Source: Desulfobacteraceae bacterium
GTDB lineage: Bacteria; Desulfobacterota; DSM-4660; Desulfatiglandales; Desulfatiglandaceae
Reading direction: 5' to 3'
NCBI GenBank assembly: GCA_011042035.1
Contig: DQZA01000039.1
Coordinates: forward strand, 1-5,047
Length of the DNA stretch: 5,047 nt
In this document: positions 1 through 5,047 of the stretch, one piece after another
Position numbering within the stretch: the stretch's first letter is position 1
Layout of the letters: every line of letters begins with the position of its first letter
Notes under the pieces: model-generated
Told to the model about the DNA's origin: nothing
Databases searched by the model: none
What the model saw: the letters and a program-made list of their open reading frames with translations, nothing else
Program-made: the position numbers and the translations under genes

Positions 1-9
1 GCTAGGCCT

Positions 10-88
10 GAATATCGAATGTCGAACCGCAGAACTCCGAAGTTTTCACTTCGACATCCGAAATTCATGATTCGATATTCTGCGGTTT
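10..88. repeat. Palindromic intergenic repeat element (TTCGATATTC / TTCTGCGG type)
   Basis: Seen directly: an 11-base arm GAATATCGAAT at 10-20 is the exact reverse complement of 70-80. Inside it, 20-26 (TGTCGAA) pairs with 50-56, and a tight hairpin CGAAGT-TTTC-ACTTCG lies at 38-53. A competing pairing also exists: CCGCAGAA at 27-34 is the exact reverse complement of 78-85. The same short units therefore occur in permuted order, as in dispersed palindromic repeats. Translating the segment from base 1 gives a spurious peptide with EYRMSN and IRYSAVL, strings I remember from junk ORFs predicted over such repeats in Desulfobacterota-like genomes. That recollection is not a database result. The outer boundaries are estimates. 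Confidence 0.65.
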
Positions 89-242
89 TATAAGAGGAGT
101 TGATCCAAGGGATATTGGATTATCGAAGGACCCAGACGTAGCCTACGTCCAGTGCCTCGACCCATGCGACTACACAGGAGGTGGCACGGTGGTATTTGAA
201 ATAAGGAAAAAGGTTGGCCTTTCTTCAGTTTTGCTAGCGTGA
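87..242 (+). pseudogene. 3' remnant of a small protein gene, start-less, cut at the repeat
   Basis: One frame from about 87 to the TGA at 240-242 reads like real protein: RGVDPRDIGLSKDPDVAYVQ, then CLDPCDYTGGGTVVFEIRKK and a hydrophobic tail ending VLLA. No ATG precedes it in frame; the frame runs back through the palindromic repeat to a TGA at 9-11. The natural reading is that the repeat replaced or interrupted the 5' part of the gene. The pattern of C-x-DP, GGTVVFE and a basic end resembles, from memory, the C-terminus of small proteins of the TIGR04076 kind, whose function is unknown to me. The tail after FEIRKK may be readthrough beyond an original stop. An alternative is a tiny ORF from the GTG at 189, which has an AGGAGG at 176-181. 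That site can be explained as Gly-Gly codons in the remnant. Confidence 0.45.
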
Positions 243-262
243 ACTCCTGCTTCATTTATACC

Positions 263-292
263 TTGAACATCTTTACACTACCATGATAGAAA
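263..292 (+). promoter_or_regulatory. Candidate sigma70-type promoter for kdsD
   Basis: TTGAAC at 263-268 (four of six consensus bases) is followed after 18 bases by TAGAAA at 287-292, which has a TG one base upstream (285-286 TGA) as in an extended -10. The start would fall near 299, leaving a leader of about 34 bases before the kdsD ATG. Neither box is a perfect match, so this is only the best candidate in the gap. Confidence 0.35.
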
Positions 293-332
293 TTCACCGT
301 AAAGGAAGTCAGAAAACTGCAGGAAGGCACCC

Positions 333-1334
333 ATGGTTATAGAACAAGCAAAACAGGTCCTTAAAATAGAGGCCCACGGAATCCTGGGACTTGTGGACAA
401 AATCGGCCCTGAATTCAAAAGGGCGGTTGAACTGATATTGAAGTCCAAGGGCAGGGTTATCCTCACCGGTATGGGGAAATCAGGCCTGGTGGCCCGGAAG
501 ATAACAGCTACGTTGAACAGTACCGGTACTCCTTCCCTTTTCCTGCATCCGGCTGAGGCCATACATGGTGACCTTGGCATGGTTACACCCGATGACATAG
601 TCCTTGCCATATCCAACAGTGGCAAGACGGCGGAAATAAATGCCATCCTTCCTCTACTGAAAAAAATGGGAGCAAAGATCATATCTTTTACCGGCGACCC
701 AGACTCCCCTATGGCCCTTGCCAGTGATATTGTCATAGATGTAGGGGTCGAGCGAGAAGCTTGTCCTCTTGGGCTCGCACCAACTGCAAGTACCACAGCA
801 GCGCTGGCGATGGGAGATGCCTTGGCTGTGGCCCTCATAAACAAGCGCAGATTCGGCAAGGAGGACTTCAGAAAGTTCCATCCGGGGGGTTCGTTGGGCG
901 AAAGGCTGGCTGTTAAGGTGAAGGAAATAATGCTTACGGATAACAATGTGCCCATGGTTGAGTCGGGGACTTTAGTGGCCCAGGCTATTGAAGAAATAAA
1001 TAGGAAAAAGATAGGTGCCACCTTGGTGGTTGATTCCAAGAAGACACTAAAAGGCATTGTCACGGATGGAGACCTCAGGCGGGCCCTTTTGAAACACAAG
1101 CAAATTCATGACCTCACGGTGGACAGTATCATGTCTGCCTCGCCCAGGACTATTGAAGAAAACCAGAGGGCCGCAGAGGCCCTTGCAATAATGGAACTAC
1201 ATGGTATCACCCATCTTGTGGTAGTAGACAGAAATAACAGGGTAAAAGGCATCGCACACCTTCATGACCTTCTGGGAAGGGAGGAGTTCAGGCTCAATGG
1301 AATATCAGGATCCGCCCCGAGGATTAATTCTTGA
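333..1334 (+). CDS. kdsD: D-arabinose-5-phosphate isomerase, KdsD/KpsF/GutQ family
   Basis: The enzyme interconverts D-ribulose 5-phosphate and D-arabinose 5-phosphate in the cytoplasm, the first committed step to Kdo of the LPS inner core. The 333-residue product has the family's usual length and order: a SIS sugar-isomerase domain (about 35-175), then two CBS domains (about 195-252 and 260-315). The phosphosugar loop GMGKSG is at 46-51, followed by HPAEAIHGDLGM (72-83), SNSGKTAE (94-101) and FHPGG (182-186). With a 10-residue offset from the E. coli enzyme, the active-site residues Lys49, Glu101, Glu142 and His183 are all present, so it should be active. The ATG at 333 follows AGGAAGG (321-327) by five bases. 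The 3' end overlaps the next gene. No kdsC-type phosphatase gene follows, unlike in E. coli. The kpsF or gutQ paralogue names cannot be excluded, but a single LPS-type kdsD is the simplest call. Confidence 0.93.
   Translation: MVIEQAKQVLKIEAHGILGLVDKIGPEFKRAVELILKSKGRVILTGMGKSGLVARKITATLNSTGTPSLFLHPAEAIHGDLGMVTPDDIVLAISNSGKTAEINAILPLLKKMGAKIISFTGDPDSPMALASDIVIDVGVEREACPLGLAPTASTTAALAMGDALAVALINKRRFGKEDFRKFHPGGSLGERLAVKVKEIMLTDNNVPMVESGTLVAQAIEEINRKKIGATLVVDSKKTLKGIVTDGDLRRALLKHKQIHDLTVDSIMSASPRTIEENQRAAEALAIMELHGITHLVVVDRNNRVKGIAHLHDLLGREEFRLNGISGSAPRINS
1277..1286 (+). promoter_or_regulatory. Ribosome binding site inside kdsD that sets the next gene's start
   Basis: AAGGGAGGAG lies within the last codons of kdsD, ten bases before the ATG at 1297. 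The farther-upstream in-frame ATG at 1264 has no comparable site before it. This favours 1297 as the start and suggests that ribosomes finishing kdsD help initiate the next gene. Confidence 0.6.
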
Positions 1335-2235
1335 TCTAATTACCCCCATTGAGAACGGGGATGCAATTGATATCGGTGGGCTTCAAAGACTACTGGAAAA
1401 GGTGGCTGAGCACGTCCATGGCATCTTGATCGCAGGCCCATGGGCAGGACAGGGAAACATCCTCAGCCTGAAGGTACGAAAACAGCTCCTGGAAAGGACG
1501 ATGGCCATTACTCCCCGGGCCCTTCCCTTGTTTGTCTGGATCACGGGAAAAGATGAGGCAGATACAAGGCGCAACATGATTGCCCTTCAAAAGGTCACAG
1601 AAAGCAGGCGGTACGATGCCCCTATTTACTGGGTAGATACACCTTTGCTCTACCATAGCAACAGGGGGCTGCCGACCCTTTATGAAGAATTATTCCGCCT
1701 CGCAGACCGTCCCTTCATTCTGGTGAATGATCCTGTTTCTGTTTCTCAAGTCAGAAGTTCCATAAAACGAAAGAATATCCGCACGTCAATACTAAAAGAA
1801 ATGGCGATAATGGATTTTATCTCCGGTCTGATCTTCCTAGGCTCAATGGACCGTGCTTACAATTACCAAAAGGCCGTAAGAAAACATTCCAATTTCAGGA
1901 TATACGACGGGGACGAGGCCCGCTTCCTGGAATTTCCCAGCCTGAGCGGAGTAATATCAGCAGGTGCCAATTTGGCACCCGACAAGTGGAGAACTATTAC
2001 CGAATCCTCTTTGCACCTCAATGAGACCACCGGGGATTACCCGGACTCCATGAAGCAATTGTGGGAAACAGGCCAATTCTTGCATCAATTGCGTGATCTC
2101 TATTCCTCTAACACTCCCGAGCTAATAAAGTGGGTACTTGCGGAGATGGGAATCTTGGAGCATACACCTACCCTGGAGGAGAATAACGAGGACCTCACCA
2201 CTACCAAGGAGAACCTCATCAAGATCCTTTCCTAG
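1297..2235 (+). CDS. DapA/dihydrodipicolinate synthase superfamily protein, catalytic residues missing
   Basis: The product is 312 residues from the ATG at 1297, about the length of the DHDPS/N-acetylneuraminate lyase (class I aldolase, TIM barrel) family. Recognisable segments are an N-terminal strand with ITP (15-17), D25 of the conserved 'xID' turn, GPWAGQGNILS (47-57) where active members have GTTGE-x-x-x-L, DTP (114-116), ILVNDP (141-146) where LYNVP is usual, YDGDEARFLEF (203-213) for the S-G-D-D strand, and GVISAGANLAP (218-228). Against E. coli DapA, the Thr-Thr of GTTGE, the catalytic Tyr133 (V143 here) and the Schiff-base Lys161 (I179 in SGLIFLGSMD) are all changed. Aldolase or lyase chemistry is therefore unlikely. 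The tail after about 290 is charged and low in complexity. The 38-bp overlap and internal ribosome binding site couple it to kdsD, so a regulatory or structural role beside Kdo synthesis is possible. Its function is unknown. Confidence 0.8.
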   Translation: MEYQDPPRGLILDLITPIENGDAIDIGGLQRLLEKVAEHVHGILIAGPWAGQGNILSLKVRKQLLERTMAITPRALPLFVWITGKDEADTRRNMIALQKVTESRRYDAPIYWVDTPLLYHSNRGLPTLYEELFRLADRPFILVNDPVSVSQVRSSIKRKNIRTSILKEMAIMDFISGLIFLGSMDRAYNYQKAVRKHSNFRIYDGDEARFLEFPSLSGVISAGANLAPDKWRTITESSLHLNETTGDYPDSMKQLWETGQFLHQLRDLYSSNTPELIKWVLAEMGILEHTPTLEENNEDLTTTKENLIKILS

Positions 2236-2286
2236 TAAAACCTTAGGATCAAGATTCAGTTGCACTGATTGGGCTAGCTTTTGTAT

Positions 2287-2313
2287 TTGACTTAGTCCTG
2301 GACTTAGTTTAAT
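2287..2313 (+). promoter_or_regulatory. Weak candidate promoter upstream of the antitoxin
   Basis: TTGACT at 2287-2292 (five of six) and TTTAAT at 2308-2313 (five of six) are separated by 15 bases, shorter than ideal. They overlap an 8-base direct repeat, GACTTAGT, at 2289-2296 and 2301-2308 (12-bp period), which could mark a binding site on one helix face or be chance. No clear rho-independent terminator lies between the end of the DapA-like gene and this point. Confidence 0.25.
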
Positions 2314-2350
2314 TTGAGGATATGGGTTTCCGCTTCCAACTAACAGTGTG

Positions 2351-2438
2351 GCGTGCAATGCCTGCCTGCTGTCAGGCTGTCACGCAGGAAAGCGGCAATC
2401 CATCAATCTCTGACCGCCAAACGGCAGAGTGACGGAAA
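2351..2438. repeat. Palindromic repeat-like segment before the antitoxin gene
   Basis: A hairpin GCCTG-CTGT-CAGGC at 2364-2377 sits inside a wider inverted pair GCGTG (2351-2355) and CACGC (2381-2385). Then come GCAGGAAAGCGGCAATCC and a GGCAGAGTGACGGAAA end. This looks like dispersed intergenic repeats containing AAAGCGGGAATCC and ending in AATGACGG, recalled from other proteobacterial genomes. It could instead, or also, be the autoregulatory operator typical of Phd-type antitoxin operons. The right boundary is uncertain; it runs into the ribosome binding site GGAAAGG at 2434-2440. Confidence 0.4.
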
Positions 2439-2449
2439 GGATGATTGCC

Positions 2450-2680
2450 ATGTTGACGGTTAACACCCACGAAGGCAAGACCCATTTATCCCGCCTACTC
2501 ACCCGCGTCAGGCAGGGCGAAAAAGTCATTATAGCAAAGTCCGGTAAGCCAATTGCCAAGCTCGTCCCATACAAGAAAGACGTGGTCAACCGAAAGCCGG
2601 GTACTGACAAAGGCAAGGCCTGGATTGCAGATGATTTCGATGCCCCCTTGCCCAAGGAACTCCAATCATTTTTCCAATAG
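2450..2680 (+). CDS. Type II antitoxin, Phd/YefM family (VapB-type partner of a PIN toxin)
   Basis: The product is 76 residues and very typical of the family. The N-terminal DNA-binding part reads VNTHEGKTHLSRLLTRVRQG (4-23), followed by the strand and turn EKVIIAKSGKPIAKLVP (24-40). A flexible linker leads to the toxin-binding tail, with KGKAWIADDFDAPLPKEL at 54-71; a DDFDAPLP tail is characteristic of antitoxins that neutralise VapC-like PIN nucleases. Such proteins also repress their own operon. I chose the ATG at 2450 because GGAAAGG (2434-2440) lies nine bases upstream and family proteins begin at this point. An ATG at 2441 and a GTG at 2429 are in frame but poorly placed. No residue looks disrupted, so the antitoxin appears intact, although the toxin gene eight bases downstream is broken. 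It may be an orphan antitoxin acting as a repressor or on related toxins elsewhere. Confidence 0.9.
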   Translation: MLTVNTHEGKTHLSRLLTRVRQGEKVIIAKSGKPIAKLVPYKKDVVNRKPGTDKGKAWIADDFDAPLPKELQSFFQ

Positions 2681-2687
2681 GTAGACC

Positions 2688-2909
2688 ATGACATGTCCCT
2701 CTGGATATTTAATTGATACCCAGTCATGGTTGTGGTGGCACATTGAGCCAGAACGTCTCTAACCCCAGGCAATCAAGCTCATCTTGCCCGATTATCACAA
2801 GGATCCATTTGACAGGCTCTTGATTACTCAAGCCATGGCAGAGGATCTCGCCGGAATAACATCTGATCGACAATTCAGGCATTACGATGTAAAGCTCATT
2901 GAGGTATAA
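2688..2909 (+). pseudogene. Ruined VapC-type PIN-domain toxin
   Basis: Reading from the ATG at 2688 gives GYLIDTQSWLWWHIEPERL, the classic start of a PIN ribonuclease with the first metal-binding Asp (D10). It then meets TAA at 2760-2762, where relatives usually have Ser in PERLSP. The same frame continues PQAIKLI and jumps straight to LPDYHKDPFDRLLITQAMAE and ITSDRQFRHYDVKLIEV, the family's C-terminal third with its conserved Asp residues (D39, D42, D60), ending at TAA 2907-2909. Only 73 codons remain where about 125-135 are expected. The missing part is the middle of the domain, including the WEI-x-x-K region with a conserved acidic residue. There are thus two independent lesions, a nonsense codon and an in-frame internal deletion between about codons 32 and 33, and the product cannot be an active toxin. 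It sits directly after its antitoxin gene, the normal operon order. Confidence 0.85.
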
Positions 2910-2910
2910 T
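2882..2910 (+). promoter_or_regulatory. Candidate promoter with consensus -10 at the end of the toxin remnant
   Basis: TATAAT at 2905-2910 matches the sigma70 -10 box exactly. The -35 at the proper 17-base distance (TTACGA, 2882-2887) is weak, with three of six. Transcription would start near 2917, about 23 bases before the phosphatase ATG and just before its GAAGGG ribosome binding site at 2924-2929. The box overlaps the toxin remnant's stop codon. Confidence 0.35.
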
Positions 2911-2939
2911 AATACAAAGTATTGAAGGGCCTAATAACA

Positions 2940-3593
2940 ATGAAAATAATGAAAATCTTCAAAAGAGCAGCAATGGGTTTTGGTATCTTAATTATGGTAC
3001 TGATTGTCGCTAGATACGTTTACATGAAGGAGATAGGAAATTTCCACGAGGTAAGTAAGGGCATGGTCTACCGCTCTGCACAGCTCGATAGAGATCAGTT
3101 ATTAGAATATATGAACAAATACGGGATAAAATCTATCCTTAACCTAAGGGGGAAAAAGGAGGACAAACAGTGGTATAAGGACGAAATGGAGGTAGCCGGG
3201 ACCAAAGGGGTCGTAATTGTCAGCTTCCGCCTTTCACCCGAAAAGATTATACCTCCCTCAGTCATTGCAGAGATAATTGATTTAATGAAAAAGGCTCCAA
3301 AACCCATTTTGGTCCACTGTAAGGCAGGGGCGGACAGAAGCGGTCTAGTTGCAGCAGTCTGGAAACTGGCTGTGGAGAAACTTCCTCCTAAGGAGGCCCA
3401 CAAACAGCTTTCTCTGTATAACGGCCACGTTCCCTATTTATGGAGTAAGACAAAGGCAATGGATGAGTCTTTCTGGAATTATGTTAGTTACCTGAGGTCT
3501 CAGAAACAGAGCGAAAAGGATGCGCAACTTCGCCATAGAATCTATTGCCTGACTACTGCGACTCAAATGGCGTGTTCACTGCCTCTTCTCTAA
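2940..3593 (+). CDS. Membrane-anchored dual-specificity/tyrosine phosphatase-fold protein
   Basis: The product is 217 residues from the ATG at 2940, ten bases after GAAGGG; a TTG at 2922 is in frame but lacks a site. A basic N-terminus (K2, K5, K8, R9) precedes one hydrophobic stretch (about 11-27). By the positive-inside rule this would anchor the protein with its catalytic domain in the periplasm. The domain has the usual elements: MVYRSAQL (42-49), the strand SILNLRGKKED (65-75), and the P-loop HCKAGADRSG (126-135) with nucleophile Cys127 and Arg133, a cysteine-phosphatase signature. A general-acid Asp cannot be placed with confidence; D50 and the segment SFRLSPEK (95-102) are worth aligning. 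The substrate could be phosphotyrosine, a phospholipid, an inositol or sugar phosphate, or lipid A. The convergent ArnT-like gene makes an envelope phosphate plausible, by inference only. The last 30 or so residues look like an extension and overlap the opposite gene by 18 bases. Confidence 0.82.
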   Translation: MKIMKIFKRAAMGFGILIMVLIVARYVYMKEIGNFHEVSKGMVYRSAQLDRDQLLEYMNKYGIKSILNLRGKKEDKQWYKDEMEVAGTKGVVIVSFRLSPEKIIPPSVIAEIIDLMKKAPKPILVHCKAGADRSGLVAAVWKLAVEKLPPKEAHKQLSLYNGHVPYLWSKTKAMDESFWNYVSYLRSQKQSEKDAQLRHRIYCLTTATQMACSLPLL

Positions 3594-5047
3594 ATACAAA
3601 GAGTATCCTGTAAATTGAATCTTTGGAAACTGCTCCTTGAGTTCCAGCCGTTCCAAATCCACTTTGCGAATCCTATGAAGTCTCTTATTACGAACCGCCA
3701 CAGCCACCAGCGCGGGCTCATCCAGCACCTTGGACAGTTGATGGTAGGACACATTGCGTATAATCATGTTAGCATAGAAACTGATGGTCCCTCGCGCGGT
3801 GTCTACCGCAACCGGGCTGTAGCCTGACTTGTTCGCCTCTACCATTGCAAGAGCCAGTTTACGGGTTGAAAGATAATCATTTAATTGTGATGCACCCCAG
3901 CCCATACAGATCACCGAAATCAGGCATCCACCTAGTAAGGACCACCATCCCATGGTCTTGGCGCTACCCCTAAATGCGAGGAAAATCATCCCCACGCCTA
4001 TCAGCAGTGGAATAAAGGGAACAACCGCGAGATGAAGCCTTTCTTGAGGCAGGCGACTGAAAAGGGCATAATAGGCGGCCAAGGCATATATAATGAAAAA
4101 AACTCCGCTTATAATTCCTTCGCGTTTACAAGATGCTCCCCGGTCCTTTTCCCATGGTGCTGGAACGCCAGATGCAATAAGCAATGCTGCTGCTGGAAAA
4201 ATCGGTATCAAGTAGATGAAAAGCTTCCCGCTTATTATCGATATCAATAAGAATCCGGGCAAAAACCAGCATAAGGCAATCGTCTTGACTTCCTTGGATG
4301 CACCCTTAAAGCCCTTATACAGAAATGGCAGCCACGGCATAAGCAGCGGCAGCATGACCAATGCATAAAAATAGAAAGGTTCCGCATGGCTCCAGGACTT
4401 TACGGAACGACCCAGTAATTGCCTCAAAAATACGTCTTCAAGATAGGCCCTGTGGCCAAAGAAATAAAGGTAGCCAGCCCATGCACATACAACCACCAGT
4501 GCCATGCTGAGGCCCTGCAATATCTTCAATCTTTTAAGACCTTGCCATTTGTCACGGGCAAGAGCATATGCTATTGCCCCCAAAAGCGGGAATGCAATTC
4601 CAAGGGGGCCCTTTACCCCCATGGCCAAGATGGCGAATACATGTCCCCAGAGGCTCTTGCTGGGCTTGCCTTCATCCACTGCCCTGAGAAAAAAGTAGAG
4701 CGAAAGGATCACAAACAAGGCCATCAACATGTCCATCCTGATTATGTTTCCCCCAACTATAAAAAGCATGGTAGTCATTAGAATAAGCTCAGCCCAAATT
4801 GCACGGCTTGCCCCTATCAGCCTCTTGCAAAAAACAAAAAATGCTGCTCCAAGGGCCAGCATGGTAAAGAAGGTTACGAGCCGGAATGAAAACGCATTCA
4901 TACCTGTGAGCCTCGATTGCCCCACAAGAAGCCAGAAATAAAGAGGGGGCTTGTCCGGATAAAACTCCCCATCCAGCATGGGCACAAGATAGTTGCCATT
5001 GCGCACCATCTCCCTGACCACTTCCCCGTACCTTGCCTCGTCCTGGA
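3576..5047 (-). CDS. ArnT/PMT-family polytopic glycosyltransferase (GT83-like), N-terminus outside window
   Basis: The frame is open to the right edge: before the GTG at 5021 it continues upstream as QDEARYGE, the family's conserved first-loop D-E-x-R-Y motif with the catalytic acidic pair. The gene is therefore partial at 5' (about 489 codons seen of an expected 540-560). After DEARY come LDGEFYPDKPPLYFW, a further loop with IIRMDMLMALF, and VKGPLGIAFP, all matching ArnT-type GT-C enzymes that move a sugar from undecaprenyl phosphate to lipid A in the periplasm. About eleven hydrophobic segments are visible (one more expected before the edge), then a soluble C-terminal domain of about 90 residues ending LYLEKRQ, with TGA at 3578-3576. 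ArnT itself adds 4-amino-4-deoxy-L-arabinose, but the sugar cannot be read from sequence, and the other arn genes are not in the window. I therefore leave the symbol empty. It converges on the phosphatase gene with overlapping ends and no terminator between them. Confidence 0.85.
   Translation of the reverse strand, partial: QDEARYGEVVREMVRNGNYLVPMLDGEFYPDKPPLYFWLLVGQSRLTGMNAFSFRLVTFFTMLALGAAFFVFCKRLIGASRAIWAELILMTTMLFIVGGNIIRMDMLMALFVILSLYFFLRAVDEGKPSKSLWGHVFAILAMGVKGPLGIAFPLLGAIAYALARDKWQGLKRLKILQGLSMALVVVCAWAGYLYFFGHRAYLEDVFLRQLLGRSVKSWSHAEPFYFYALVMLPLLMPWLPFLYKGFKGASKEVKTIALCWFLPGFLLISIISGKLFIYLIPIFPAAALLIASGVPAPWEKDRGASCKREGIISGVFFIIYALAAYYALFSRLPQERLHLAVVPFIPLLIGVGMIFLAFRGSAKTMGWWSLLGGCLISVICMGWGASQLNDYLSTRKLALAMVEANKSGYSPVAVDTARGTISFYANMIIRNVSYHQLSKVLDEPALVAVAVRNKRLHRIRKVDLERLELKEQFPKIQFTGYSLYLEKRQ

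Noticed and set aside
135..149. Perfect palindrome GACGTAG-C-CTACGTC as an operator
   Set aside because: It coincides with codons for D-V-A-Y-V in the protein-like remnant, so it is likely a coding coincidence.
189..242. 17-codon ORF with GTG start and AGGAGG site, possible leader peptide
   Set aside because: The same frame is open and protein-like far upstream, and AGGAGG falls on Gly-Gly codons. A remnant explains it better.
278..1099. Long minus-strand open frame of 273 codons opposite kdsD
   Set aside because: It is antisense to a clear isomerase gene with all catalytic residues. The translation is Ser/Pro/Met-rich with no family pattern.
1264..1296. Earlier ATG for the DapA-like gene
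   Set aside because: No ribosome binding site precedes it, and the extra residues are out-of-frame kdsD sequence. AAGGGAGGAG supports 1297.
2236..2286. Terminator after the DapA-like gene
   Set aside because: Only a 4-bp stem (CAGT/ACTG) is present, without a following T tract.
2380..2772. Minus-strand frame of 130 codons across the antitoxin region
   Set aside because: It is opposite a textbook antitoxin and the toxin remnant, and its sequence has no recognisable domain.
4032..4941. Plus-strand short frames opposite the glycosyltransferase
   Set aside because: They lie antisense to a continuous membrane-protein frame with conserved motifs and show no start sites or family features.

Overview
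The window looks like chromosomal DNA of a Gram-negative bacterium. The best-supported genes belong to lipopolysaccharide and envelope biology: a KdsD/KpsF arabinose-5-phosphate isomerase and an ArnT-like membrane glycosyltransferase. Base composition is close to balanced. The left edge carries a palindromic intergenic repeat of the TTCGATATTC / TTCTGCGG kind, which I associate from memory with Desulfobacterota and neighbouring phyla. That assignment is an inference, not something the sequence proves.

Layout from left to right. Positions 10-88 hold a palindromic repeat that abuts a protein-like but start-less reading frame (about 87-242), probably the 3' remnant of a small gene. After a modest promoter, positions 333-1334 encode an arabinose-5-phosphate isomerase (SIS domain plus two CBS domains), the entry step to Kdo for LPS. 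Overlapping its end by 38 bp and preceded by a strong ribosome binding site, 1297-2235 encodes a member of the dihydrodipicolinate synthase (DapA) superfamily. The fold signature is recognisable, but every catalytic position I can align has been replaced, so it looks like a pseudoenzyme translationally tied to the isomerase.

The 214-bp gap 2236-2449 holds a possible promoter and a second palindromic, repeat-like segment that runs into the ribosome binding site of the next gene. Positions 2450-2680 encode an intact Phd/YefM-type antitoxin. Its partner at 2688-2909 is a ruined VapC/PIN toxin in one frame: a nonsense codon at the expected Ser of a PERLS-P motif, followed by an internal deletion that removed the middle of the domain. 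A consensus TATAAT at the end of this ruined toxin may drive the next gene.

Positions 2940-3593 encode a membrane-anchored protein of the dual-specificity/tyrosine phosphatase fold (HCKAGADR signature). It meets, tail to tail with an 18-bp overlap, an ArnT/PMT-type polytopic glycosyltransferase on the minus strand (3576 to beyond 5047, N terminus outside the window).

How the genes may fit together: KdsD makes a Kdo precursor, the ArnT-like enzyme probably decorates lipid A or another envelope glycan from a polyprenyl-phosphate sugar, and the anchored phosphatase could act on an envelope phosphate. The link between the last two rests only on adjacency. I see no rRNA, tRNA, CRISPR array or transposase gene.
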